Below are positions 1 to 8,057 of a stretch of 64,000 nucleotides of DNA, piece by piece. Made by a program: the position numbers and the translations under genes. The stretch is from NCBI RefSeq assembly GCF_001443045.1, contig NZ_LKPJ01000004.1, forward strand, positions 363,613 to 427,612, written 5' to 3'. Under the pieces are notes generated by a model. The model was not told the origin of the DNA. It ran no database searches and saw only the letters and a list, made by a program, of their open reading frames with translations. Source of the DNA: Burkholderia ambifaria. GTDB taxonomy: Bacteria > Pseudomonadota > Gammaproteobacteria > Burkholderiales > Burkholderiaceae. Every line of letters starts with the position of its first letter. Positions within the stretch are counted from its first letter, which is position 1.

Positions 1-276
1 ATCGATTTCGACGTCGATGTCGATGCGCGGCGCGGCCGGATCAGCGTCGACGGCGTGTTCGACGTCGTCGGCGAGCCGATCCGCAACCCGGTGACGGGCG
101 CCGAACATCGCGTACGGATCGACCTGCCGCACGGCTTCGAATACGAGATTGCCGAGATCGGTTCGGGCACCGGCCGGTCGCACGGTCACATCGAACTGGA
201 CCTCGAGCGGAGCTACGCGCAGTTCGCGCGGCTGCATCTGAACAATCACGGGCTGATCCGGCATCGCGCCGCATGA
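1..276 (+). CDS. DUF1326 domain protein, C-terminal part (cut by window edge)
   Basis: The reading frame is open from the first base and stops at 276, so only the last 91 residues are present. The visible part is acidic-rich at the start (IDFDVDVD) and ends HGLIRHRAA, which resembles the end of DUF1326 proteins. It overlaps the start of the DUF2182 membrane protein by 4 bases (ATGA), so the two are translationally coupled. DUF1326 and DUF2182 genes are often neighbours in Burkholderia and related bacteria. The function of the family is unknown. The assignment rests on the partner as much as on the sequence. Confidence 0.7.
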   Translation: MDFDVDVDARRGRISVDGVFDVVGEPIRNPVTGAEHRVRIDLPHGFEYEIAEIGSGTGRSHGHIELDLERSYAQFARLHLNNHGLIRHRAA

Positions 277-1064
277 TTCCCGTCGACCATGTTCTCGGGC
301 GCGAGCGCGTCGTCACGCTGCTCGGCATGGCCGCGCTCGTCGGCGCGTGCTGGGTCTACCTGTGGACGGGCGCCGGCACTGGCATGTCGGCGCTGGACAT
401 GACGGCGGTCGCGCTGTTCCCGCATCGGCTGGCCGACGACATGGGCGCGATGGCCCCGTCGCTGGCGACCGTGATCCTGATGTGGTGGGTGATGATGATC
501 GCGATGATGACGCCCGGCGCGGCGCCGCTCGTGCTGCTGTACCGGCGCGTGCTGCGGCATCACGATCCGGCGGGCACGGGAGCGGCATTCACGTCGACCT
601 GCCTGCTGGCCGGCTATCTGGCATCGTGGTTCGCGTTCTCGGTCGCTGCGGCCGCGCTGCAGATGCTGCTGCAGCCTGCCGGCCTGATCTCCGGAATGAT
701 GCTGTGGTCGAAGAGCGCGATGCTGTCCGCGATCGTGCTCGCGCTGGCCGGCATTTACCAGTTCTCGCCGTTGAAGCAGGCATGCCTGCGGCAATGCCGG
801 TCACCGGTGCGGTTCCTCACAACGTACTGGCGGCCGGGAATCACGGGCAGCTTCCTGCTCGGCGTGCGCCACGGCGCGTATTGCGTGGGCTGTTGCTGGC
901 TGCTGATGGCGCTGCTGTTCGTCGGCGGCGTGATGAACGTCGTGTGGATCATCGCGTTGTCGCTGTTCGTACTGGTCGAAAAGGTGCTGCCGGGCGGCGA
1001 GTACGTCGGGCGCGCGTTGGGTGTCGTGCTGATCGCGTGGGCCGTCGCGACGTTGCTGGTGTAG
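273..1064 (+). CDS. DUF2182 integral membrane protein
   Basis: 263 residues, strongly hydrophobic, with about six to seven predicted membrane segments. Segments rich in Met, Trp and Gly (for example MWWVMMIAMMTPGAAPL near residues 70-86) and a later GVRHGAYCVGCCWLLM stretch (about residues 192-210) are characteristic of DUF2182, annotated as a predicted metal-binding membrane protein. The His, Cys and Met residues inside these segments are plausible metal ligands. The start overlaps the stop of the DUF1326 gene. A CusF-like periplasmic copper protein follows 40 bases downstream, so a metal-related role for the three genes is a reasonable inference but is not demonstrated. Confidence 0.85.
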   Translation: MIPVDHVLGRERVVTLLGMAALVGACWVYLWTGAGTGMSALDMTAVALFPHRLADDMGAMAPSLATVILMWWVMMIAMMTPGAAPLVLLYRRVLRHHDPAGTGAAFTSTCLLAGYLASWFAFSVAAAALQMLLQPAGLISGMMLWSKSAMLSAIVLALAGIYQFSPLKQACLRQCRSPVRFLTTYWRPGITGSFLLGVRHGAYCVGCCWLLMALLFVGGVMNVVWIIALSLFVLVEKVLPGGEYVGRALGVVLIAWAVATLLV

Positions 1065-1104
1065 GGTGGCGTATTCGTCATCCGCCGCGCGCGGGAGTAT
1101 CTCG

Positions 1105-1464
1105 ATGAAGATCCGATGCATTGCCATTGCCATTGCCATCACAGTCCTCGGTGCGATGGGCGTCGTTGCGGCACAGGTGCGGGCGGCGGGCAGCATGTCC
1201 GACATGAACATGGGTGACATGAAGATGTCGGCACCGGCCGCGGCGCTGACCGATGCCGAAGTGAAACGGATCGATGCCGCGCGCGGGATGGTGACGCTGA
1301 AGCACGGCGCGCTCGAGAACGTCGGGATGGCGCCGATGACGATGGCGTTCAAGGCCGGCGACCCGACGATGATCGAGTCGCTGCGCGTGGGCGACAAGGT
1401 CAAGGTCCGGGTCGAGCGCGTGAACGGCGCGCTTACGATCGTGAAGCTCGTGAAGCGGCAGTGA
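1105..1464 (+). CDS. CusF-like periplasmic copper-binding protein
   Basis: 119 residues. I chose the ATG at 1105 because a GGGAG ribosome site lies 8 bases before it and a classic signal peptide follows (MKIRCIAIAIAITVLGAMGVVAA). The mature protein has a Met-rich head (MSDMNMGDMKM) and then the small OB-fold CusF/CopK-like domain, with the KHG and PMTM motifs. In E. coli CusF copper is held by one His, two Met and a Trp lid; here the His and the two Met of PMTM are present, but the Trp position is Met. It probably binds Cu(I) or Ag(I) in the periplasm. No CusCBA efflux genes are in view. It follows the DUF1326/DUF2182 pair in the same orientation. Confidence 0.85.
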   Translation: MKIRCIAIAIAITVLGAMGVVAAQVRAAGSMSDMNMGDMKMSAPAAALTDAEVKRIDAARGMVTLKHGALENVGMAPMTMAFKAGDPTMIESLRVGDKVKVRVERVNGALTIVKLVKRQ

Positions 1465-1559
1465 CATACGTCCGGCCGATATGGCCTTGATGCCCCTTCC
1501 TTCACGCGCCCCGCGGAAGCAGGGTGCCTGACGATGAATACGCAAACGGCAGTGCCGCG

Positions 1560-1970
1560 CTAACCGGCATCGTCACCGGAAATGTCGTCGGGCTGCGCGA
1601 AATTCAACTCGACGCCATTGCCGGCCGGGTCGGTGAAAAACAGCTGCAGCTGGCGCGTGAGCGGCACGTACGTGCGCGAGTACCGGATCTTCGCGTCGGT
1701 GAGACGCCGTTCCATCTCGACAGCGTTCGCGCATGAAAATGCCATATGGTCGAACGTATTGACGACATGCGCCGGCCGCACCTCGCCGGGCCGTGCTTCC
1801 GACAGGTGGAGGATCGCCTGGGTCCCCGCGTAGAGCCAGTAGCCGTTGCTCTGGAACGGCGGCCGATAGCCCAACTCGAGGCCCACGACGTTCACGTAGA
1901 AATCGCGCAGCGGATCGAGCGTCGCCCGATCCGCGCGCAGGTTGTAATGATTGAGTCCGATCACTGTCAT
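1560..1970 (-). CDS. VOC (glyoxalase/bleomycin resistance fold) family protein
   Basis: 136 residues starting MTVIGLNHYN. It shows the two beta-alpha-beta-beta-beta modules of the vicinal oxygen chelate fold. Likely metal ligands are the His of GLNHYNL near residue 7, the His of FDHMAF near residue 75, and the Glu of GNGVELNF near residue 121. The DPAGNGVEL motif is typical of lyase or dioxygenase-like VOC proteins. The substrate cannot be told from sequence. An in-frame start 14 codons further upstream is possible, but it lacks a conserved beginning. It runs in the same direction as the Lrp-type regulator gene, whose stop lies 63 bases upstream of this start, so co-transcription is possible. 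Confidence 0.85.
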   Translation of the reverse strand: MTVIGLNHYNLRADRATLDPLRDFYVNVVGLELGYRPPFQSNGYWLYAGTQAILHLSEARPGEVRPAHVVNTFDHMAFSCANAVEMERRLTDAKIRYSRTYVPLTRQLQLFFTDPAGNGVELNFAQPDDISGDDAG

Positions 1971-2033
1971 GGCAGATTGTCCGGTGCTTGCAAGGTGCGC
2001 GGTGCACAGCATCGCGCACCGAACCGCATCCTG

Positions 2034-2495
2034 TCACCCCCGAATGCCTTTGACCGGCGCAGCCGGACGCGCGAGCCCGCGGGCCGGCAGCGGCGTCGAC
2101 ATCACGATCGACGTGCGCGTTTCGCCGTACAGGTTGATGCGCTCGATCAGTTGCTCGAGGTGCGCCATGCTGACCGCGACGAACCGCATCACGTACGAAT
2201 CCGCGCCGGTCACGTGATGGCACTCGACCACTTCGGGAATCGTCTCCAGCAGCTTCAGGAATTTCGCCTTCGCCGGCTGCGGCACCGTGATGCCGATCAG
2301 CGCGCTTACCGGGTACCCGGCGGCGGCCGGATTGACCCGCGCCGTGTAGCCTTCGATCACGCCGGCCGACTCGAGACGCTTCACGCGTTCCGTCACCGCC
2401 GGCACCGACAGGTGAACCTGGCGCGCCAGCTCCGTGTAGCTGATGCGGCCGTTGGCCTGCAGCAGCGCGAGTATCTTCCAGTCGAGTTCGTCCAT
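2034..2495 (-). CDS. Lrp/AsnC family transcriptional regulator
   Basis: 153 residues. The N-terminal winged helix-turn-helix begins MDELDWKILALLQANGRISYTELA and continues to the recognition helix around VPAVTERVKRL. A C-terminal RAM/AsnC_trans_reg ligand-binding domain follows (about residues 65-145, with GADSYVMRF). These proteins respond to amino acids and usually control amino-acid transport or metabolism. The gene is divergent from a LysE-type amino-acid exporter 115 bases away, so regulation of that exporter (as LysG, ArgP or other Lrp proteins do for their targets) is the likely job. This rests on position, not on a proven site. Confidence 0.93.
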   Translation of the reverse strand: MDELDWKILALLQANGRISYTELARQVHLSVPAVTERVKRLESAGVIEGYTARVNPAAAGYPVSALIGITVPQPAKAKFLKLLETIPEVVECHHVTGADSYVMRFVAVSMAHLEQLIERINLYGETRTSIVMSTPLPARGLARPAAPVKGIRG

Positions 2496-2610
2496 CGTGG
2501 TGGAGTTTTTAAGCTGAAGCAGCCATTTTTCCTTAAGAACCGCCTTCAGCGGCGACCGGACTTTCCCTACGATGACGTTTCAAGCCACGGGATGTCGCGA
2601 GGAGCCGGCC

Positions 2611-3249
2611 ATGCTGTTCATCAAGTCCGTCGTGATGGGATTGTCGATCGCGGTGCCGGTCGGCCCGATCGGCATGCTGTGCATCCAGCGGGGCCTGAGC
2701 CGCGGCTTTCGTGCCGGGTTCGCGACGGGGATCGGCGCCGCATGCGCCGATGCGATCTACGGGCTGCTCGGCGCGCTGGGCGTCGCCGGCATCGTCACCG
2801 CGTTTCCGATGCTGACCGTCGCGCTGAAAATTGGCGGCGGCGCGTTCCTCGTGTGGCTGGCCTGGACCATCGCGCGGCAGGCGCCGGCCACGTCGGCGAC
2901 ACAACGCGATTTGCCGCGCACGACCGTGCTGCGCGATTTCCTGACGACGTTCGGCCTGACGCTGTCCAACCCGATGACGATCCTGTCGTTCGTCGGCATT
3001 TTCGCGGCGCTCGGCCCGCTGGCGGGCACGCATGGCGACGCAATGGGGGCGACCGTCGCGCTGATGGTCGTCGGCGTGTTCCTGGGTTCCGCGACGTGGT
3101 GGCTGTGCCTGAGCGGCGCGACCGCCGTGTTGCGCACGAAGATGTCGCTGACGTTCATGCACGGGCTGTCGCGCGTGTCGGCCGTCGTGATCGCGGTGTT
3201 TGGCGCGATCCAGTTGATCGCGGGTGTGCGAGGCGTCGTATGGTCCTGA
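2611..3249 (+). CDS. LysE/RhtB family amino-acid exporter
   Basis: 212 residues with about six transmembrane segments. The start ATG at 2611 has a CGAGGAG ribosome site, and the usual LysE N-terminus follows (MLFIKSVVMGLSIAVPVGPIGMLCIQRGLSRGFRAGF). The VGPIGML..RGL..G motif in the first loop is diagnostic of the LysE superfamily. A second conserved part, LSNPMTILSFVGIFA, lies around residues 115-130. It is expected to export amino acids (basic, branched-chain or homoserine-type, unspecified) across the inner membrane. It is divergent from an Lrp-type regulator, the common arrangement for substrate-induced exporters. Confidence 0.93.
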   Translation: MLFIKSVVMGLSIAVPVGPIGMLCIQRGLSRGFRAGFATGIGAACADAIYGLLGALGVAGIVTAFPMLTVALKIGGGAFLVWLAWTIARQAPATSATQRDLPRTTVLRDFLTTFGLTLSNPMTILSFVGIFAALGPLAGTHGDAMGATVALMVVGVFLGSATWWLCLSGATAVLRTKMSLTFMHGLSRVSAVVIAVFGAIQLIAGVRGVVWS

Positions 3250-3366
3250 TGCGCACCGCAGCGCGATCGAACGCGCCCGCTCGCGCACGACGACGGCATC
3301 CGGCACCCGAAATCGTGTCCGAAGCGGCACCCGCGACCGCGGGCGCCGCTGCACCGACCGCCCCGG

Positions 3367-5295
3367 TCAGAACGTATAACTGACCTTGCCGAACGCGGTG
3401 CGGCCGAGCGTGTTGTAACCGTACGCGGTCATGTACTGGCGGTCGAACAGGTTCGACAGCGTCGCCGACACCGTCAGGTGCGCATTGATCTTGTACGACG
3501 CGCGCAGGTTGACGGTCAGGTACGACGGCAGATACGTCGTGTTGGCCGGGTCGTCGAATGTCGTGCCGCCGTAGCTCGCCGTTGCCCCCGTGCTCAGCGC
3601 GTGCAGGTGCAGTTCGTCCCAGGTGTGGTCGATATTCACGCTGACCGTCTGGCGCGGCCGGCGGTTGAGCCAGCTGTCGTTGGTTTCGTCCTGCGGATTC
3701 AGGATGCCGACGGCGATGCTCACCGGCGTCGAGCGGCCGATCGTGCCCTTGTACGACAGGTCGATGCCGCGGATATGCGAGCGGCCGATGTTCATCGGCG
3801 AGAACGTCGCGGGGTTGTACGCGATCAGGTTGTTGATGCGCGTGTCGTAGATCGCGGCGCTGAACGTTCCGTACGCGGTGTTCGCGTCGAGCGCGGCCTC
3901 GACCGAATCGCTGCGCTCCGGATTCAGGTTCGGATTGCCGTAACCGGGGTAGTACAGGTCGTTGAACGCCGGCAGGCGAAACGCATTGCCGTACGACACG
4001 CGCGCCGTGTACACCGGCGTGATCGCCCACGACAGCGCAGCGTTGCCGGTGTTCACGGCTTTCCCCGCGATGATCTCGTGACGGCCCGCGACGAACATCG
4101 TCACGCTGCCGAGCGTCGCCGATTGATGCAGCGAGAACGCGGAGTCATTGCGCGTCGGCACGCCTTCCGGCATGTCGACGGGCAGGAACGCCTGCTCGCG
4201 CGTGAAGTCGTACGCGACTTTCGTCTCGCCCGACAGCGGCAGGCCGAACAGGCGGAAGCCGTGTTCCTGATGCGTCAGCGACGTCGACGAGCTGATGCGC
4301 TGCGAGTTGATCTGGTCGGTCGAAATGGACGGGTCGCTCGCATACAGGAACTGGCGGTCGTTCGCATAACCGAACGACTGGTCGAACTGCGTGTCGGGCG
4401 TGATGTCGAGATGGAACGCGATGCCGGTCGTCAGCTGATGATCGAGCTGTCGGTTCGCAAAGCCGGCGTTGTCATAGGACAGGTCGGAGCGGTGATACAG
4501 CGCGAACGTCGAGATCGACCAGTTGTCGCGTGCGTAGCCGAGGCGTGCATCGAGGTCCTGCGCGTGATACGGATTGCGGCCGTCCTCGTGGTATGGCAAC
4601 ACGGGCCGCGTTGCGTCGATGCCGGCCGTGTTGTAGTCGTGCAGCCCGAGCGAGTAGGTGAGTCCGCCGAGTGCGGCGAGCGGCCCGGTCGAGGGCACGG
4701 TGCCCGACGTGCGCAACTGCGTGTCGAAGGTCTTGTTCGAGCCGCCGCCGAACGACACGGTCGTCTGGTTGGGTTGGCCGGCGGCGCGGCGCGTGAACAG
4801 CTGCACGACGCCGCCCATTGCGTTCGCACCGAACGACGCGGCGGCCGGCCCCGAAATCACCTCGACGCGCTCGAATGCTTCGGTCGGCAGGTCGGCCCAC
4901 GGCGCGATGCCGGTGGTCGGCGAGCCGATCCGGATGCCGTCGATGAACACCGCGACCTGGCTGGCCGACGAGCCGCGGATGCTGACCGATGCCGACGCGC
5001 CGGGGCCGCCGGTCGTCGAGACGGTCACGCCCGGCAGTGTCGCGAGCGCCTGCGTGATGCTCGGATCGCTCGGCGACAGCCGGTCGAGGTCGGCGCGCGT
5101 GAGCACCTGCGTCGTCGCATAGCGCTGGTCGAACGACTCGGGCAGGTGCCGCGTGTCGGTCACGGTGATCGTCGGGAGGTCGGCGCCATTTGCAGGCTGG
5201 GACGGCTGCGCGGGTGCCGTGTCGCCAGCGGCGTGGGCGATCGGGGAGAGCAGCGCGGTGGCGGCGGACGTGGCGAGAAGGTGGCGAAGATTCAT
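3367..5295 (-). CDS. btuB: TonB-dependent outer membrane receptor, BtuB-like (cobalamin uptake)
   Basis: 642 residues. It has a signal peptide (MNLRHLLATSAATALLSPIAHA), a TonB-box-like stretch (TITVTD near residues 41-46), a plug domain with SIRGSSASQVAVFIDGIR and GPAAASFGANAMGGVVQLFTRR, and a long beta-barrel ending in an aromatic residue (GKVSYTF), as outer-membrane barrels do. BtuB-type receptors bring cobalamin across the outer membrane with TonB energy. The assignment to cobalamin rests on the B12 riboswitch directly upstream (about 5516-5692). The other B12 uptake genes are not in the window. Expression should fall when B12 is plentiful. Confidence 0.9.
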   Translation of the reverse strand: MNLRHLLATSAATALLSPIAHAAGDTAPAQPSQPANGADLPTITVTDTRHLPESFDQRYATTQVLTRADLDRLSPSDPSITQALATLPGVTVSTTGGPGASASVSIRGSSASQVAVFIDGIRIGSPTTGIAPWADLPTEAFERVEVISGPAAASFGANAMGGVVQLFTRRAAGQPNQTTVSFGGGSNKTFDTQLRTSGTVPSTGPLAALGGLTYSLGLHDYNTAGIDATRPVLPYHEDGRNPYHAQDLDARLGYARDNWSISTFALYHRSDLSYDNAGFANRQLDHQLTTGIAFHLDITPDTQFDQSFGYANDRQFLYASDPSISTDQINSQRISSSTSLTHQEHGFRLFGLPLSGETKVAYDFTREQAFLPVDMPEGVPTRNDSAFSLHQSATLGSVTMFVAGRHEIIAGKAVNTGNAALSWAITPVYTARVSYGNAFRLPAFNDLYYPGYGNPNLNPERSDSVEAALDANTAYGTFSAAIYDTRINNLIAYNPATFSPMNIGRSHIRGIDLSYKGTIGRSTPVSIAVGILNPQDETNDSWLNRRPRQTVSVNIDHTWDELHLHALSTGATASYGGTTFDDPANTTYLPSYLTVNLRASYKINAHLTVSATLSNLFDRQYMTAYGYNTLGRTAFGKVSYTF

Positions 5296-5515
5296 GATGC
5301 GGCGAGCGTGATCGTGTTGCAGGTACGGCGTACGCGCGGGAAGACGCCGCGCATGCCGGCGGCGCAGTGGCGCGACGCTTCCGGCGTGGAAGCGGAGGCG
5401 GAAAGATTGGACATCCGAAGGATCCTGAGGTCGGGCCGTCCATGCAACGGGGCGACCGCCAAAGGCGGTGCCTGGCGCGCCGGGACACCCCGCCCGGTGC
5501 GGCTGCTTGGACCTC

Positions 5516-5692
5516 GGGTCGATGGCAGGTCTCCTGGCTCGCGGGTCGTCATTCGCGCCGGCCTTCCCGGTTTCCCAGTGGCGTGGAGTGGCGCGGATTC
5601 GCCGCTTACAGTTGCGGGGGCAGCCGCAGATTCGAGGCGCTGCCTCTCCTGCGTTCCCTTTTGATCCCGTCTCCGGGAACCATCAGCGCGCA
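5516..5692 (-). promoter_or_regulatory. Cobalamin (B12) riboswitch in the btuB leader
   Basis: Read on the minus strand, the leader carries the hallmark elements in order. A GGTTCCCGGAGACGGGA segment is followed by an AAAAGGGAA element. Then comes the conserved core CCGCAACTGTAAGCGG (about 5608-5625), GCCACTGGGAAACCGGGAAGG (about 5563-5584) and the closing B12 box AGCCAGGAGACCTGCC (about 5521-5537). It lies about 220 bases upstream of the BtuB-like start. Adenosylcobalamin binding normally blocks expression of the downstream gene. The exact 5' and 3' ends are approximate. Confidence 0.95.
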
Positions 5693-5809
5693 AGCGTAAT
5701 GGCGAGCGCTCGGGCGCGTCAATTATCGAAGCGCGCGGGGATGCGAAAAAACGTCATTGTTCGGCGAATTTTTTCTATTTCCTTTCGCTCAAGGCGCCCG
5801 AACCGCGCT

Positions 5810-6865
5810 TCATGTCTGATGAAACGGGATCTCGGCGGCGCCGCAATCGCGCCGGAATCGGCTCGGTGCGATGCCCGTCCATCGCACGAACGCCCGCCGA
5901 AACGCTTCCTCGCCACCGAATCCGAGATGCGCTGCAATCCGCGCGACCGGCCAGTCCGACTCGCGCAGGCAGCGCCGCGCGACGTCGGCGAGGCACTGCT
6001 CGCGCAACACGTGATAGCCGCTGCCTTCGGCGGCCAGCCGCCGCCGCAACGTCGCCTCGCTCACGCCCAGCCACGTCGCCAGCTCGGCGAGCGCCGGCAG
6101 CGCCTGCTCGCGCGCGAGCGCCGCATCGAGAAAGCCGCGTACTTGCTGCGCCCATGACACGACGGCCGGCGCCGCATCGATCAGACGAAACGGAAAATCG
6201 ACGAGGAAGGCGGCAAGCTCACCCGGCTGGCGGATCACGCGGGCATCGAGCCGCGCGGCATCGAACGCGAATCCATAGGTCTTGCGACCGACGTCGACCG
6301 GCGCGTTGAACAGCCCGAGCAGCGGCATCGCGTCGTCGCGGCGCGGATGGCCGAGCCAGACTTCGTCCGGCCGCAGCGGCTGCCCGATCAGCCAGCCGAA
6401 CAACTGCAGATAGCAGAACAGCCCGGTCAGATCGACGAGGCATGCGGCCCGGCTGCGCGTGCGGCGCAGCGAATCCATCCGGAACGTCGCACGAGCGTCG
6501 CGCACCGTGAGCGACAGCGTGCCGGCACGCGGCGTCAGCATCTCGCAGAACTCGGCCGCACAGCGGATCGCGTCGGCGAGCGTCGCGCAACTGAGCAGGC
6601 AGCGGCACATCAGGTCGACTTCCTGCTTGCGCATCGGCGGATGGCCGTCGCCGCGCGCGACCTGCGCTTCGAGCCGCTCGATCGCGTCGCGGTACAGCGC
6701 GACGAAGCCGCCGGGCGTCGCTGCCGTTGCGGTCGTTGCGGTCGTTGCGTCCGGCGTCGCGCGCGGTTGCGCCTGCGGCGCGCCGCTGCGCGCCAGTTCG
6801 TCGAGCAGGCGCGCGCCGAGTCCCGGCAGCACGCGGCCGCGTGCCGGCATTGCGCGCTGTTTCAT
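5810..6865 (-). CDS. AraC family transcriptional regulator (OruR/ArgR-like architecture)
   Basis: 351 residues. I chose the ATG at 6865 because GGGAGAG lies just upstream. The N-terminal half (about residues 40-230) looks like the arabinose-binding-type AraC domain found in OruR and similar regulators. The C-terminal ~100 residues form the double helix-turn-helix, with LPALAELATWLGVSEATLRRRLAAEG and the second motif ARIAAHLGFGGEEAFRRAFVRWTGIAPSRFR. It is divergent from the 7035-10795 oxidoreductase operon, so it most likely activates that operon in response to the pathway substrate. The substrate is unknown. Confidence 0.92.
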   Translation of the reverse strand: MKQRAMPARGRVLPGLGARLLDELARSGAPQAQPRATPDATTATTATAATPGGFVALYRDAIERLEAQVARGDGHPPMRKQEVDLMCRCLLSCATLADAIRCAAEFCEMLTPRAGTLSLTVRDARATFRMDSLRRTRSRAACLVDLTGLFCYLQLFGWLIGQPLRPDEVWLGHPRRDDAMPLLGLFNAPVDVGRKTYGFAFDAARLDARVIRQPGELAAFLVDFPFRLIDAAPAVVSWAQQVRGFLDAALAREQALPALAELATWLGVSEATLRRRLAAEGSGYHVLREQCLADVARRCLRESDWPVARIAAHLGFGGEEAFRRAFVRWTGIAPSRFRRDCGAAEIPFHQT

Positions 6866-7034
6866 GTCTCTCCCGATCTGAGCGTTGCGACAGGGGTTGG
6901 TGAGCGGGCCGGTAGGGGTTCGCCGACCGTCGCCACGCAAGAATGCTATCCACGCCGGTTGCTTCCGGCCTCGCCGGAACGGCGTAGGCGGCCGGTTTTG
7001 CTTCCCGCCACGAACCACCCGAGACGACCCGCGA

Positions 7035-7379
7035 ATGATTCAGATCGTAGACGAAATCACCCTCGCGCCCGAGCGCATTTCCGACGTGCTGGCGCTGCTG
7101 CACGACCGCTATCTGCCGGGCCATGCGGCGCGTGGGCTCGTGGCGGCCGGCCGCTGGGTGTCACCGCCCGTCGCGGTGCCGGGGCAGCCGAGCACGCTGT
7201 GGCTGACGTGGCAGGTTGCCGACGCGCCGTCGTACTACCGGATGCGCGCGCTGACCGACGGCGACGTGGTCGCGTTCTGGATGGCCGTCGACGCGCTGTG
7301 CGACACGCGTCGCCGCCATGTGATGACGGACGCCGATGCGCCGCTGCCCGCGCTGACGGAGGTCGACCATGCGGCATGA
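7035..7379 (+). CDS. Conserved hypothetical small protein, first gene of an oxidoreductase operon
   Basis: 114 residues starting MIQIVDEITLAPERISDVLALLHDRYLPGHAARGL. The pattern of alternating strands and amphipathic helices, with a length near 100 residues, resembles dimeric alpha/beta-barrel (Dabb/NIPSNAP-like) proteins, but I see no diagnostic motif. It opens the five-gene operon divergent from the AraC regulator and overlaps the next gene by 11 bases. Small proteins of this fold often act as cyclases, isomerases or accessory subunits in aromatic or polyketide pathways. That role is inferred only. Confidence 0.75.
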   Translation: MIQIVDEITLAPERISDVLALLHDRYLPGHAARGLVAAGRWVSPPVAVPGQPSTLWLTWQVADAPSYYRMRALTDGDVVAFWMAVDALCDTRRRHVMTDADAPLPALTEVDHAA

Positions 7380-8001
7380 CACGGCCCAGATATACGTTTC
7401 GGCGATCGACGATGCCGGCGCATTCGAACGTGCATTGCGCGACGCCGCGCATGCGCTGCCCGGCGCAACCCGCGTGGCGCTCGCGCGCAATCTCGAAGGC
7501 TGCTGGGGCGCGGGCGGCTACACGCTCGACGTATTGCGCGGCGAACGGGCGACCGTTCAAGCGACGGATTTCACCGCGCTGTCGCGTGTGCCGGGCGTCG
7601 TGCGGATCGACGGCGCCGCGTGCCGCGCGATCGGCGGCGGCCTGCGCGAGCCGGCGTTGCGCGACGGCGTATGGCGCACGCTGATGCTGCGTGTGCGGCC
7701 GGAGGCCGGCGAAGCGCGCGTGCGCGACCTCGAGCGCGAATTGCTGCGCATGCCCGCGTTCATGCCCGGCATCCGCAACTGGCGGCTGAGCCGGAGCGTG
7801 GCGCCCGGCGGGTGGACCCACGTCTGGCAACAGGAGTTCGCGCACGTCGGCGACCTGCTCGGCGAATACCTGCTGCATCCGTATCACTGGGGCTGGGTCG
7901 ACCGCCGATTCGACGCCGAAAGCCCCGACTGGACGGTCGATGCGATCTCGCATGCGTTCTGTCCGCTCGCGTCGAGCCTGCTGGCCGACACGGCGGCGTG
8001 A
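7369..8001 (+). CDS. Dabb-like (stress-responsive alpha/beta-barrel) domain protein
   Basis: 210 residues, apparently two ferredoxin-like halves. The second half is the clearer: WRTLMLRVRPEAGEARVRDLERELLRMPAFMPGIRNWRLSRSV followed by WTHVWQQEFAHVGDLLGEYLLHPYHWGWVDRRF, matching the Dabb pattern of a first strand, a helix, and a Y-x-x-H-P-x-H segment. Proteins of this fold include olivetolic acid cyclase-like and dehydratase-like enzymes. The start overlaps the upstream gene (ATG at 7369 before its TGA), so the two are translated together. It probably handles a pathway intermediate; the reaction is unknown. Confidence 0.8.
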   Translation: MRHDTAQIYVSAIDDAGAFERALRDAAHALPGATRVALARNLEGCWGAGGYTLDVLRGERATVQATDFTALSRVPGVVRIDGAACRAIGGGLREPALRDGVWRTLMLRVRPEAGEARVRDLERELLRMPAFMPGIRNWRLSRSVAPGGWTHVWQQEFAHVGDLLGEYLLHPYHWGWVDRRFDAESPDWTVDAISHAFCPLASSLLADTAA

Positions 8002-8057
8002 CGCGCGGCGCGCATACGACCCGCCGCAATGCAAACGACAACACTGGAGACACCACC

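Noticed and set aside
3301..3366. Hairpin between the LysE and BtuB-like genes as a terminator
   Set aside because: The stem has a mismatch and no T tract on either strand, so support is too weak.
3478..5664. Very long plus-strand open frame opposite the BtuB-like gene
   Set aside because: Arg- and Val-rich translation with no domains; it is antisense to a complete receptor with signal peptide and barrel, and arises from GC-rich codon bias.
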